17,539 bases of DNA, taken from contig JALOTM010000003.1 in assembly GCA_025457905.1 (NCBI GenBank), forward strand, positions 1-17,539. The letters are read 5' to 3'. Below the pieces are notes generated by a model, which had not been told where the DNA came from, ran no database searches, and worked only from the letters and a program-made list of their open reading frames with translations. This document shows positions 1-6,806 of the stretch, one piece after another (position 1 is the first letter of the stretch; the number at the start of each line of letters is the position of its first letter). The DNA is from Methanomassiliicoccales archaeon. GTDB lineage: Archaea; Thermoplasmatota; Thermoplasmata; Methanomassiliicoccales; UBA472. The position numbers and the translations under genes were made by a program.

Positions 1-216
1 TCAGCCCCTCGCCATCTCCCTTTTCACGTCGGCCAGGAACGCCTCGCGGTCCTCGGCCATGCGCCTCTTCACTTCCTTCCAGGCGCTGGGGCAGTGCTTG
101 TGGTCCAGGCCCACGGCGCGATGCACGGCCATGTCCACCTCCTTCCGGTTCTCCTTGGTGACCTCGACGCCCGCCCCTTCCAGGGCCTCTTGAAGGTGCC
201 GTAGGTAGCAGCTCAT
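1..216 (-). CDS. Small conserved-looking hypothetical protein with two cysteines
   Basis: A 71-residue basic, soluble protein of unknown function. It has no signal peptide or membrane segment and is predicted to be mostly helical. There are only two cysteines, C3 in the MSCYLRH start and C42 in a HKHCPSAWKEVKRR stretch, so a disulfide or metal role is possible but not shown. The start at 216 is supported by a TATA-like TGCTTTTAGT on the minus strand at 249-240, which would give a nearly leaderless transcript; there is no well-spaced Shine-Dalgarno sequence. It is divergent from the peroxiredoxin at 300 with 83 bases between the starts, so the two may share control. The stop TGA is the first three bases of the window. 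I recall similar short proteins in methanogens but cannot name a family with certainty. Confidence 0.7.
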   Translation of the reverse strand: MSCYLRHLQEALEGAGVEVTKENRKEVDMAVHRAVGLDHKHCPSAWKEVKRRMAEDREAFLADVKREMARG

Positions 217-239
217 GCACCTAGCAGATGCTGCGCGGT

Positions 240-249
240 ACTAAAAGCA
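240..249 (-). promoter_or_regulatory. TATA-like box for the small two-cysteine protein
   Basis: Minus-strand TGCTTTTAGT stands out from the GC-rich surroundings. Its centre lies about 28 bases before the ATG at 216, which is the distance expected for a leaderless archaeal transcript. No BRE purine tract is clear. Confidence 0.4.
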
Positions 250-260
250 TGCTTGCACAG

Positions 261-267
261 CTTTAAG
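261..267 (+). promoter_or_regulatory. TATA-like box for the peroxiredoxin
   Basis: Plus-strand CTTTAAG is centred about 35 bases before the ATG at 300. No Shine-Dalgarno sequence precedes that ATG, which fits a short-leader transcript. The match to an archaeal TATA box is weak. Confidence 0.3.
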
Positions 268-299
268 TCCAGGGCGCTCGCCTCGCTTCCACGATCAAC

Positions 300-764
300 A
301 TGGGAAAGATGCTGCAAGTGGGCGACCGGGCGCCGGCCTTCGCCCTCCAGGACCAGGACGGGAACATGGTGGACGTTGGCCAGATCATCGGCAGGAGGGC
401 TCTGGTGCTGTACTTCTACCCCAAGGACTTCACCTCCGGGTGCACCATGGAGGCGCGCGAGTTCCGGGACATGCACGAGCGGTTCCAGCAGGGAGGGGCG
501 GAGGTCATCGGGGTGAGCGCCGACGACGTCGCCACGCACAAGGAGTTCGCCGTGGAGCACGAGCTTCCCTTCAGACTGCTGGCGGACACCGAGAACAAGG
601 TGCGCGACCTGTACGGCGCCTGGGGCCTGGCGCACACCCCCGGCCGGGTGACCTTCCTCATCGACAAGCAGGGCGTGGTGCGCATGGTCTTCTCCTCGCA
701 GATGCAGCCGAAGAAGCACATCGAGGAAGGGCTCCGCGTCCTCCAGGGGATCAACGCCGGGTAG
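300..764 (+). CDS. bcp: Peroxiredoxin, BCP/PrxQ type, with a single cysteine
   Basis: A cytoplasmic thiol peroxidase that reduces hydrogen peroxide and organic hydroperoxides. The 154 residues form one AhpC/TSA thioredoxin-fold domain, the normal length for BCP/PrxQ. The peroxidatic motif PKDFTSGC (residues 41-48) fits PxxxTxxC and puts the peroxidatic cysteine at C48. Many BCP proteins have a resolving cysteine five residues later; here that position is R53, and C48 is the only cysteine in the protein. It must therefore work as a 1-Cys enzyme resolved by an outside thiol. ATG 300 is the first start after the promoter; Met4 at 309 is an alternative. The stop is only two bases from the stop of the convergent response regulator, leaving no room for a dedicated terminator. 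Confidence 0.93.
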   Translation: MGKMLQVGDRAPAFALQDQDGNMVDVGQIIGRRALVLYFYPKDFTSGCTMEAREFRDMHERFQQGGAEVIGVSADDVATHKEFAVEHELPFRLLADTENKVRDLYGAWGLAHTPGRVTFLIDKQGVVRMVFSSQMQPKKHIEEGLRVLQGINAG

Positions 765-766
765 CG

Positions 767-2092
767 TCACTTGGACAGGATGAGGAGGCCGACGTTCTCC
801 GAGTCCAGAGGGGTGACGGCTATCTCCATGGCGGAGGCGTCAGGGACCCCTTCCCGCACCGCCAGCACCACCAGCTTGCGGCCGGTGCGGCAGGCCTCCC
901 GGGCCAGGGCGTCCAGGTCCTGGCTCAGGAGGGTGGAGCAGTCCTTGAGGGTGGAGAAGCCCTCCCCCTCGTCCCCGAACAGGTAGCGCGCTGCCGAGGG
1001 GTTCCAGATCACGGGATGGAACTCCTCCTGGCCCGGGGCGGCGTGCCATATCATGATGCCGTTGTCGCAGGCCTCCATCATGGCCTCCATGAGCAGGCGC
1101 TGGTGCTCGGCCTGGCCCCTCCGGTCCAGCTCCAGGTTCGCCTCCCGGTGCAGCCGGGCCATGGAGATGGCCGCGGCCGCGTTGCCGGCCAGGGGCTCGA
1201 GGAAGCGCAGGTGCCGCTCGGCGTAGTCGCCAGGGCGGTAGGACATGACCTGGAGGACCCCGACCACGCCGCCCTCTTGCTTGAGCGGCAGCAGGACCGC
1301 GGAGCGCGGGAACCCTACTTTCTCATCCTCAGCGGCCGAAGGGCCGATCCCGGCGTCCTCGCCGAAGCGCCCCTCCCCCTCCACCAGCGAGCGGTAGTCA
1401 GGGACGATCATGGCCTTGCCGGAGCGGATGACCCGGCTCTGGGTGCCCCTGCCGTCGCCCTCCAGGGGAAGGGGCCGGAAGGTGGAGCGGTCCATGCTCC
1501 TCCCATCCATGAACACCGCCTCGGTGCTGATGGTCTTGTACTGGGGGTCGTAGGAGGAAAGGATTACGACGTCCGCCCTCATCACCTTGGAGACCGCGCC
1601 ATGGATGATGCTCCCGATCCGCTCCAGGTCCGTGGCGCCCATGAGCTCCCCCGTGGCCCTGAAGAGGACCTCCAGCTCCCGGTTGCTCTGCTCCAGCTCG
1701 GCCTCCGCCCGGACCTGCTGGAACAGCTGCTGCACGGCGTGCCTCAGCTCCAGGAACTGGGCGCGCGGGTCCCCTCCCTTCTGGATGTAGCGGTCGGCTC
1801 CCAGGTTCAGGGCCTCCATGGCCACCTCCTCCCGGCCCTTGCCGGTGAAGAGGATGAAGGGCACCCGGTCGCCGTTCTCCCTCAAGGTCCGCAGCACCTG
1901 GATGCCGTCCATCTCCGGCATCTGGTAGTCGCAGACGATGACGTCGTAGCTCTTGTCGGAGAGGGCGGAGAAGGCCTCGTACACCATGTCGAACACGTCC
2001 AGGCTGAGGCCGCCCTCCTCCTCCATGAACTCCTTGGCCAGCAATAGCATGGGCTGCTCGTCGTCGATGTAGGCTGCCTGGATGGGAACCAT
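767..2092 (-). CDS. Response regulator: REC receiver, GAF, C-terminal PAS-like region
   Basis: A 441-residue soluble signalling protein. REC (about 5-120) is complete: acidic pocket D10/D11/E12, phosphoacceptor D55 in VCDYQMPEMDG, switch T83 in LFTGKG, and K105 in IQKGG. A short coiled coil (about 122-148) leads to a GAF domain (about 150-320). After a second helical linker, residues 345-441 look like a PAS sensor with a hydrophobic last strand (VGLLILSK). No HATPase, HTH, GGDEF or other effector domain is visible, so the output is probably by protein contact with a histidine kinase or other partner. No kinase gene is in the window. The start has GGAGG five bases upstream of the ATG and an AT-rich promoter region farther back. 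GAF or PAS ligand unknown. Confidence 0.85.
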   Translation of the reverse strand: MVPIQAAYIDDEQPMLLLAKEFMEEEGGLSLDVFDMVYEAFSALSDKSYDVIVCDYQMPEMDGIQVLRTLRENGDRVPFILFTGKGREEVAMEALNLGADRYIQKGGDPRAQFLELRHAVQQLFQQVRAEAELEQSNRELEVLFRATGELMGATDLERIGSIIHGAVSKVMRADVVILSSYDPQYKTISTEAVFMDGRSMDRSTFRPLPLEGDGRGTQSRVIRSGKAMIVPDYRSLVEGEGRFGEDAGIGPSAAEDEKVGFPRSAVLLPLKQEGGVVGVLQVMSYRPGDYAERHLRFLEPLAGNAAAAISMARLHREANLELDRRGQAEHQRLLMEAMMEACDNGIMIWHAAPGQEEFHPVIWNPSAARYLFGDEGEGFSTLKDCSTLLSQDLDALAREACRTGRKLVVLAVREGVPDASAMEIAVTPLDSENVGLLILSK

Positions 2093-2152
2093 ACCCTCCT
2101 CCCTCGACCTCCCCGCTCGCAGGGGCGTCGGGCCTTGGTCCGGGCCTCTTCG

Positions 2153-2182
2153 AAAAATTATATGTCTATGGTATATTAATAA
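2153..2182 (-). promoter_or_regulatory. AT-rich promoter region of the response regulator gene
   Basis: The most AT-rich stretch of the window. On the minus strand it holds two overlapping TATA candidates, TTATTAATATA (about 2182-2172) and CATATAATTTT (about 2164-2154). The second would place transcription start near 2134, giving a leader of about 40 bases that includes the GGAGG ahead of the ATG at 2092. Confidence 0.55.
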
Positions 2183-2185
2183 TTC

Positions 2186-2201
2186 GGCGCGCTCAGGCGC
2201 C
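2186..2201 (-). terminator. Weak hairpin across the stop of the truncated mtnP
   Basis: A five-base-pair GGCGC/GCGCC inverted repeat with a six-base loop lies over the mtnP stop codon and is followed on the minus strand by AT-rich DNA (GAATTATTAAT). It resembles a weak terminator, but there is no true T run and the AT-rich part also serves as the next promoter. Speculative. Confidence 0.25.
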
Positions 2202-2843
2202 GGCGGACTCCAGGGCGCGGGGGCATTCGCACCTCTTCCTCAGCTCCGGGATACGAGGGATGGACGAGGTGAGCAGCAGCTTGATGCGGTCCATGTTCTC
2301 GGCCATGGTCTTGAGGATCATGCCCACGTCCACCGGGCGCTCCGCCCAGACGTCGTAGTCGGTGATCATGGCCAGGGACAGGTAGCACATCTCCAGCTCC
2401 CTGGCCAGCTGCGCCTCGGGGCAGAGGGTCATGCCGATGACGTCGGCGAAGGCCTTGAACATGCGCGACTCCGCGCGCGTGGAGAACCTGGGCCCCTCGA
2501 TGCAGACGTAGGTGCCCTCCTTGTGGTGGGGCACCTTGTGGCGCTTGGCCTCCTTGACGAACACCTCCCTGAGCTCGGAGCAGAAGGGGTCGGCCGTGGA
2601 GACGTGCATGGTCCGGGCCCCGTCGTAGAAGGTGTACTCGCGCTTCTTGGTGAGGTCGATGAACTGGTCGAGGATCACGATCTGGCCCGGTCTGAACTCC
2701 TCCTGCAGGGAGCCGACGGCGCAGGGCGAGATGACCCTCTCCACACCCAGCTCCTTGAGGGCCCAGAGGTTGGCGCGGCTGTTTACCATGTGCGGCGGTA
2801 GCGCATGTCCCCTGCCATGGCGCGATAGGAAGGCCACGCCCAC
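2193..2843 (-). pseudogene. mtnP: Methylthioadenosine phosphorylase lacking its N-terminus
   Basis: A clear member of the MTAP/PNP family 2, which cleaves methylthioadenosine with phosphate in methionine salvage. Counting from the GTG at 2843, visible motifs are SRHGRGH (7-13), NSRANLWALKELGVERV (21-37), the sulfate/phosphate-loop-like EGPRFSTRAES (116-126), GMTLCPE (137-143) and TDYDVW (161-166); the aspartates favour adenine-type substrates. Family members are about 255-285 residues and begin with an IGGSG/IGGTG phosphate-binding loop, which is absent here. The frame stays homologous back to about 2870 (RIKIGEIEG), then meets TGA at 2871. No frame upstream encodes the missing 40-45 residues. 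A TATA-like box at 2897-2905 and ATG 2874, one frame off, sit just upstream, which suggests an internal deletion. The product, if made, is probably inactive; an assembly error is the alternative. Confidence 0.75.
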
Positions 2844-2896
2844 GCCCTCGATCTCCCCGATCTTGATCCTTCATCGACCGGCCATGCTTGCCAGGG

Positions 2897-2905
2897 AATA
2901 AAAAG
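2897..2905 (-). promoter_or_regulatory. TATA-like box upstream of the truncated mtnP
   Basis: Minus-strand CTTTTTATT is centred about 27 bases before the ATG at 2874, the leaderless distance seen at other genes here. That ATG reads in a different frame from the surviving mtnP sequence, so this looks like the original promoter and start left after a deletion. Confidence 0.45.
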
Positions 2906-2933
2906 GCATTGCTCCTCCATGGGTTCGCGCAAC

Positions 2934-2963
2934 CTGCGGCCTGTGGCCTAAGGCCGTCCGCAG
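2934..2963. repeat. Inverted repeat in the mtnP/flavin reductase intergenic region
   Basis: An outer CTGCGG/CCGCAG pair flanks an inner GGCCT-A-AGGCC palindrome, so a hairpin could form on either strand. It lies in the roughly 230 bases between the two divergent genes, upstream of both promoter-like boxes. It could be an operator or a chance GC-rich palindrome. I see no tRNA or other gene in that interval. Confidence 0.35.
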
Positions 2964-3068
2964 CTCTCCACCGGGATCGCCATGGTCGCCCCCTCTTCCT
3001 GGATAGGAAGCAAAGGGCGTCATTTCCCACGCTGATGCTTCACGCTCGTCCGAACAATCCGACCTACT

Positions 3069-3078
3069 GCTTTTATTA
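3069..3078 (+). promoter_or_regulatory. TATA-like box for the first flavin reductase gene
   Basis: Plus-strand GCTTTTATTA is centred about 32 bases before the ATG at 3106. No Shine-Dalgarno sequence precedes the ATG, consistent with a leaderless or very short-leader transcript starting near 3100. Confidence 0.5.
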
Positions 3079-3105
3079 GGGCACCCCTGTTCTTCGTCCG
3101 AATTC

Positions 3106-3642
3106 ATGACGCAGCACAAGGCTGAGATGAACCCCATCATGGCCTGCAGGGGCTTCCCTGCTTTTCCGGTGGCCCTGGTGGCGGTGGGGAACGCCAAGGA
3201 GGGTGCCGAGTGCAACGTCATGACCGTGGTGCTGGTGCACATCTTCTCCTTCGACCCGCCGGTGGTCGGCATAGGCATCTCGCCCTGCCGCTACACCTAC
3301 GACCTCCTCAACAAGTACGACGAGTTCACCGTCAACATACCCGGCAAGGAGCTGGTGGAGGAGGCCCTCTTCTGCGGTCAGAAGTGCGGGCGCGAGGTGA
3401 ACAAGTTCGAGGAGTGCGGCTTCACCGTCGTTCCGGGGAAGAAGGTCTCCGCGCCCATCGTCGACGAGTGCATGGTGAACCTGGAGTGCCGCAAGCGGCA
3501 GGTCTTCGACGCCGGGGACCACTACTGGTTCCTGGGGGACGTGGTGCACGCGCAGGCCGAGGACGGGGAGCTGAGGGAGCGGGCGCTCATGTACTGGGGC
3601 GGGGAGTTCCGCCTCATCGGCAACTGCATACGGAAGCGCTGA
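3106..3642 (+). CDS. Flavin reductase-like (flavoredoxin) protein 1, cysteine-rich
   Basis: A 178-residue FMN-binding split-barrel protein of the flavin reductase/flavoredoxin family, probably a cytoplasmic electron carrier or flavin reductase. Family hallmarks are an N-terminal strand pair with a CNVMTV stretch (36-41), the PPVVGIGISP core strand (51-60), DEFTVNIPG (72-80) and the C-terminal HYWFLGDVVHAQ (139-150). It has nine cysteines (14, 36, 61, 90, 94, 104, 122, 128, 174), including a C90-x3-C94 pair, far more than its neighbour paralogue. This suggests redox-active thiols or metal binding, which cannot be proved from sequence. ATG 3106 follows the TATA-like box at a leaderless distance; Met8 at 3127 is an alternative start. 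Confidence 0.85.
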   Translation: MTQHKAEMNPIMACRGFPAFPVALVAVGNAKEGAECNVMTVVLVHIFSFDPPVVGIGISPCRYTYDLLNKYDEFTVNIPGKELVEEALFCGQKCGREVNKFEECGFTVVPGKKVSAPIVDECMVNLECRKRQVFDAGDHYWFLGDVVHAQAEDGELRERALMYWGGEFRLIGNCIRKR

Positions 3643-3682
3643 CACTCAACGAAGCAACCGGGCCTCGGGGGCTCTTTAGAAG

Positions 3683-3692
3683 CTTTATTTAA
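3683..3692 (+). promoter_or_regulatory. TATA-like box and Shine-Dalgarno for the second flavin reductase gene
   Basis: CTTTATTTAA is centred about 40 bases before the ATG at 3728. A GGTGG at 3716-3720 lies seven bases before that ATG. The downstream gene can therefore have its own promoter in the 85-base gap, independent of the first flavin reductase. Confidence 0.5.
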
Positions 3693-3727
3693 CGGGTCGA
3701 ACGCATTGGTGCCTCGGTGGAAGAAAA

Positions 3728-4309
3728 ATGGCCGCTGAGCCAGAGAGGATAGACCTGGAGCAGTCGGAGGCGATAGCCTCGCTGCCCCACGCCCCGGTGC
3801 TGCTGGTATGCTCGGGGTCGAAGGAGGAGGACTGGAACGTCACCACGATCGGCATGTTCAATGTGTTCTCGCTGTTCCCCATCGTGGTGGGGATAGGGGT
3901 CAAGACCTCGAGGAACATCTACCGCCTAATCGCGGACTCCGAGGACTTCACCATAAACGTGCCTCCCGCGGATTTGCTGAAGGCGGTTGAGGTCTGCGGC
4001 AAGGAGGCCGGCGTCCGCAAGAACAAGTTCAAGGAGGCCAAGCTCACGCCGGAGAAGGGGAAGAGGGTCGCCTCCCCGATCATAAAGGAATGCCCCCTGA
4101 ACATCGAGGTCAAGAAGCTCTCCAGCGCCAAGAAGAAGACCCTGTACTCCGTCCATGAGGGCGAGATGGACATCGGGGACCACACCTGGTTCCTGGGCCA
4201 GATCGTGCACACGGACATGGTGAAGGGCTACGACCGCACCAAGGCGCTGCTCTACTGGGACGGCGAGTACCGGCTGGCCGACAAATGCCTGAAGGGCAAA
4301 GAGGAATGA
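3728..4309 (+). CDS. Flavin reductase-like (flavoredoxin) protein 2
   Basis: A 193-residue FMN-binding split-barrel protein and diverged tandem paralogue of the preceding gene. Shared landmarks are VVGIGV (53-58), EDFTINVP (72-79), VCG (89-91), NKF (99-101), SPIIKECPLNIE (116-127), the IGDHTWFLGQIVH stretch (149-161) and ALLYWDGEYRLADKC (173-187). It keeps only four cysteines (28, 90, 122, 187) and lacks the CxxxC pair of its neighbour, so the two are probably not interchangeable. The first 20 residues are polar and lack counterparts in the neighbour. Its stop overlaps the start of the aminotransferase gene (ATGA), implying co-translation; a joint pathway is inference only. Confidence 0.85.
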   Translation: MAAEPERIDLEQSEAIASLPHAPVLLVCSGSKEEDWNVTTIGMFNVFSLFPIVVGIGVKTSRNIYRLIADSEDFTINVPPADLLKAVEVCGKEAGVRKNKFKEAKLTPEKGKRVASPIIKECPLNIEVKKLSSAKKKTLYSVHEGEMDIGDHTWFLGQIVHTDMVKGYDRTKALLYWDGEYRLADKCLKGKEE

Positions 4310-5382
4310 GGTTCGAGCCCTTCCTCCTCGAGGACTGGCTCATCGAGTGCCTGGGGGCCAGGATCGACCTGGACCACTCCGGGGCCCCCGCCCCCTGGCG
4401 CGACGGCCTCGCGCCCCAGGTGGAGGACTCGGGGCTCAACGAGTTCGAGGTGGAGGACCGCTTCTACAAGGCCATATCCTCCACGTACCGTGTAAGGCGC
4501 TCGCGCATCGCCCTCACCTCGGGGGCGCAGAGCGCCAACTACGCCTTCCTGGACGCCTGCCTGGGCCGGGGCGCGAAGGTGATGGTGGAGCATCCCACCT
4601 ACGCCCCCATGCGGGCCTGCGCCAAGGCGCTGTGCGCCCAGGCCATGCCCCTCCCCCGGCCCAGGGAGAAGGGCTTCACGGTGGACATGGCGGCGCTGGA
4701 CGAGGGACTGCGCCAGGGTGCCCAGGCCATCATTCTGACCAACCTGCACAACCCCAGCGCCAAGGCGCTGCGGGACGGGGAGATGGAGGCCATACTGGAG
4801 GCGGCCGAGGACAAGGGGGCCTTGGTCCTGGTGGATGAGGTGTACCGGGAGATGTGCCCCCGCCCCCCCAAGGCCGCCTTCAGGCTGAGCGGCGCGGGAG
4901 TGAGCACCGACGGCATGTCCAAGCTGTTCGGCCTGGGCAAGCTGCGCGTCGGCTGGCTCATCGGTCCCGAGGAGGTGGCGGAGCGAGTGAACGAGACCAG
5001 GCTGTACTCTTCCTGGCATCTGCCCTCCCGGTCCATGGAGACGGCCATCCAGGCGCTGGAGCGCAAGGCCTGGTTCCGGGAGAGGGCGCTGCGCATCGCC
5101 AAGGTGAACCTGCCGACCATCATGGACTGGGCCGAGGAGGAGGGCATCGAGGTCACGGAGCCGGACGGCTGCCTGCATATGCTGGTGCACCTGCCGCCCG
5201 GCACGGACGACGAGGCTTTCGCCCGCCGCCTGCTGCGCAGGCACTCCACCGCGGTATGCCCCGGCCGCTACTTCGGGGCGGAGGGGAGCTTCCGCATCAC
5301 CTTCAGCTGCGACGGCGGGACGTTGCAGGAGGGCCTGGGCCACGTGGCGCAGGAGATGCGCCGCCTGGGTCAGCCGAAGTAG
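4306..5382 (+). CDS. PLP-dependent aminotransferase, class I/II (fold type I)
   Basis: A 358-residue cytoplasmic aminotransferase of the aspartate aminotransferase superfamily; the amino donor and substrate are not evident. Visible residues are LTSGAQSAN (70-78) for the cofactor phosphate, NLHNPSA with N149 contacting the PLP ring, D177 and Y180 in LVDEVY, the Schiff-base lysine K206 in TDGMSKLFGLGKLRVGW, R214, and R330 in FRITFS for the substrate carboxylate. The length is slightly short for the class (usually 370-400). I chose ATG 4306, which overlaps the upstream stop as ATGA and follows GAGG; an in-frame ATG at 4285 lies inside the flavin reductase gene. Its C-terminus overlaps the convergent helical-protein gene by 13 bases. 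An amino-acid or C-S-lyase-like enzyme is possible. Confidence 0.88.
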   Translation: MRFEPFLLEDWLIECLGARIDLDHSGAPAPWRDGLAPQVEDSGLNEFEVEDRFYKAISSTYRVRRSRIALTSGAQSANYAFLDACLGRGAKVMVEHPTYAPMRACAKALCAQAMPLPRPREKGFTVDMAALDEGLRQGAQAIILTNLHNPSAKALRDGEMEAILEAAEDKGALVLVDEVYREMCPRPPKAAFRLSGAGVSTDGMSKLFGLGKLRVGWLIGPEEVAERVNETRLYSSWHLPSRSMETAIQALERKAWFRERALRIAKVNLPTIMDWAEEEGIEVTEPDGCLHMLVHLPPGTDDEAFARRLLRRHSTAVCPGRYFGAEGSFRITFSCDGGTLQEGLGHVAQEMRRLGQPK

Positions 5383-6806
5383 GGCACCGTGTGCATGTGC
5401 GCCGGGTGCGTGGATATCCGCCGCAGAGTGGGCTGGTTGTAGGAGCGGTGCACCCAGAAGGGCAGGAAGGCCATCGCCGGGAAGCTCCTGGCCTGCGTCG
5501 CCGGCGGCGGCTGCCAGGTCGCCTCCGCCGCCTTGGCCCTCTCCCCCTCCCCCGACGCCACCAGCCTGGGCCCCAGGCCGGAGGCGAGGATCAGCGCCAG
5601 GTTGTTCACCTCCTCCGCGTCGTCGAAGAAGTTGGCCCGGCTCACCACGCCTATGGACTCGCGCAGCACAGCCAGGGACTCCTCTGGCTCCATGGGCAGT
5701 ATGGACAGCATGGCCGCCGCGGCCTGCGGCGCGGGATAGGTGGGCTGGAGGCGGGAATGCAGGTAGCCGTACCGCTGCAGCGCACGGTCCATGGCCAGGT
5801 CCGACCCGGCCAGTATGGAGGCGGCCCGGCGCACCTGGTCGTCCTCCGGAAGGCCCAGGGACGAGAGGCCGGAGACGGCGCTCCGGTACCGGGACGAGAC
5901 CGTGCTCAGATCGTGCGATGACACGGCCAGCCAGGCCAGGTCGTCCTCCCCCAGGGGCATGGTGCCGCGCAGGGAGGATATGCGCTCTATGGCCCTCTCG
6001 CCGGAGGCATCGTCCGTGACCAGCAGGGAGAGCGCCTGGAATCCCTCGTCCGGGCCCAGGCCCGCCGCCGACGCCCGCTGCCGCAGGGAATCGTACCTGC
6101 GGGCCAGCTCCTCGCTGGTGCCCTCGGTGCCGCTCAGCAGGGAGGCCATCATCAGCTTGTCCCCGTCGATGCGCCCCTGGTACTGCCGGGCCGTGGCCAC
6201 GCTGACGGCGCGCTGCGCGGTGTCACCCCTCTCGGCCAGCACCAGGGCCGGCGCCCGGATGGAGGTGAGGTAGGGGGAGTGGGCGTATCCCCGGAGGTCG
6301 CCGGCGATGTTCGCCGCCCGAACGATCACCGCGGACATGTCCGCCCTCATGGCGCCGATCCGGGTGAGGAGGTCGCGCAGCTCCTGGCCGCCGAACCGGT
6401 GCCTCCAGGCCTCCAGGTCGGGCAGCGCCTTCTCGCCCTCGCAGGTCAGGGCCAGGCTGCATCCGGTGCTGGGGCAGCTGGCCATGGACTCCAGGGTGGC
6501 CTTGTGCAGCAGCATGGACTCCAGGCGCTGCAGGTCCTGGGCGTGGGCCCCCCGGTCCGCCCGCGAGGGCTCGGCCATCATCACCTTGCCGCCATAGGGC
6601 GCGTCCCCGCCCCTACAGGCCGCGCGCACCCTGGCCGAGACCTGCTCCAGGTCCTTGATGTCGCGCTCCATGGCCGCGCGCTCCTCCGTGGATATGGTAC
6701 GCAGCAGCCCCTCCGTCACCAGGTCGGTCTGCTCCTCCATGCTCAACGCGATGTCCCCGCGCCCCTTCACGGTGCGGAGCACCTCGTACGCCCTCGCCAC
6801 CTTCAT
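5370..6806 (-). CDS. Unrecognised 478-residue mostly helical protein, last gene of a three-gene operon
   Basis: I do not recognise the family with confidence. The protein is soluble, with no signal peptide or membrane segment, and looks almost entirely alpha-helical. Residues 20-110 have coiled-coil character. A cysteine cluster follows (C111, C116, C122; also C64). From about 210 to 410 come repeated helix pairs of the type LARRYDSLRQRASAAGL and ISSRYRS-like segments, an alpha-solenoid look somewhat like DUF4003 proteins (a weak impression). A Pro/Ala linker (430-440) leads to an unusual tail, YNQPTLRRISTHPAH then MHTVPYFG (456-478), rich in His, Pro and aromatics. ATG 6806 overlaps the upstream stop by one base (TGATG) and has a strong Shine-Dalgarno sequence, GAGGTGATC, two bases ahead. 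Frames extending farther upstream are out-of-phase readings of the neighbouring gene. Confidence 0.75.
   Translation of the reverse strand: MKVARAYEVLRTVKGRGDIALSMEEQTDLVTEGLLRTISTEERAAMERDIKDLEQVSARVRAACRGGDAPYGGKVMMAEPSRADRGAHAQDLQRLESMLLHKATLESMASCPSTGCSLALTCEGEKALPDLEAWRHRFGGQELRDLLTRIGAMRADMSAVIVRAANIAGDLRGYAHSPYLTSIRAPALVLAERGDTAQRAVSVATARQYQGRIDGDKLMMASLLSGTEGTSEELARRYDSLRQRASAAGLGPDEGFQALSLLVTDDASGERAIERISSLRGTMPLGEDDLAWLAVSSHDLSTVSSRYRSAVSGLSSLGLPEDDQVRRAASILAGSDLAMDRALQRYGYLHSRLQPTYPAPQAAAAMLSILPMEPEESLAVLRESIGVVSRANFFDDAEEVNNLALILASGLGPRLVASGEGERAKAAEATWQPPPATQARSFPAMAFLPFWVHRSYNQPTLRRISTHPAHMHTVPYFG

Noticed and set aside
440..2047. Long open frame on the plus strand opposite the response regulator
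   Set aside because: It is antisense to a gene with clear REC motifs, its translation is Arg/Gly/His/Ala-rich low-complexity with no domain, and GC-rich codon bias explains such open frames on the opposite strand.
2871..2912. In-frame TGA ahead of mtnP as selenocysteine or stop readthrough, starting at the ATG after GGAGGAGC at 2910
   Set aside because: The 12 codons before the TGA do not resemble the family's N-terminal phosphate loop, so readthrough would not restore a normal enzyme, and no SECIS-like hairpin follows closely.
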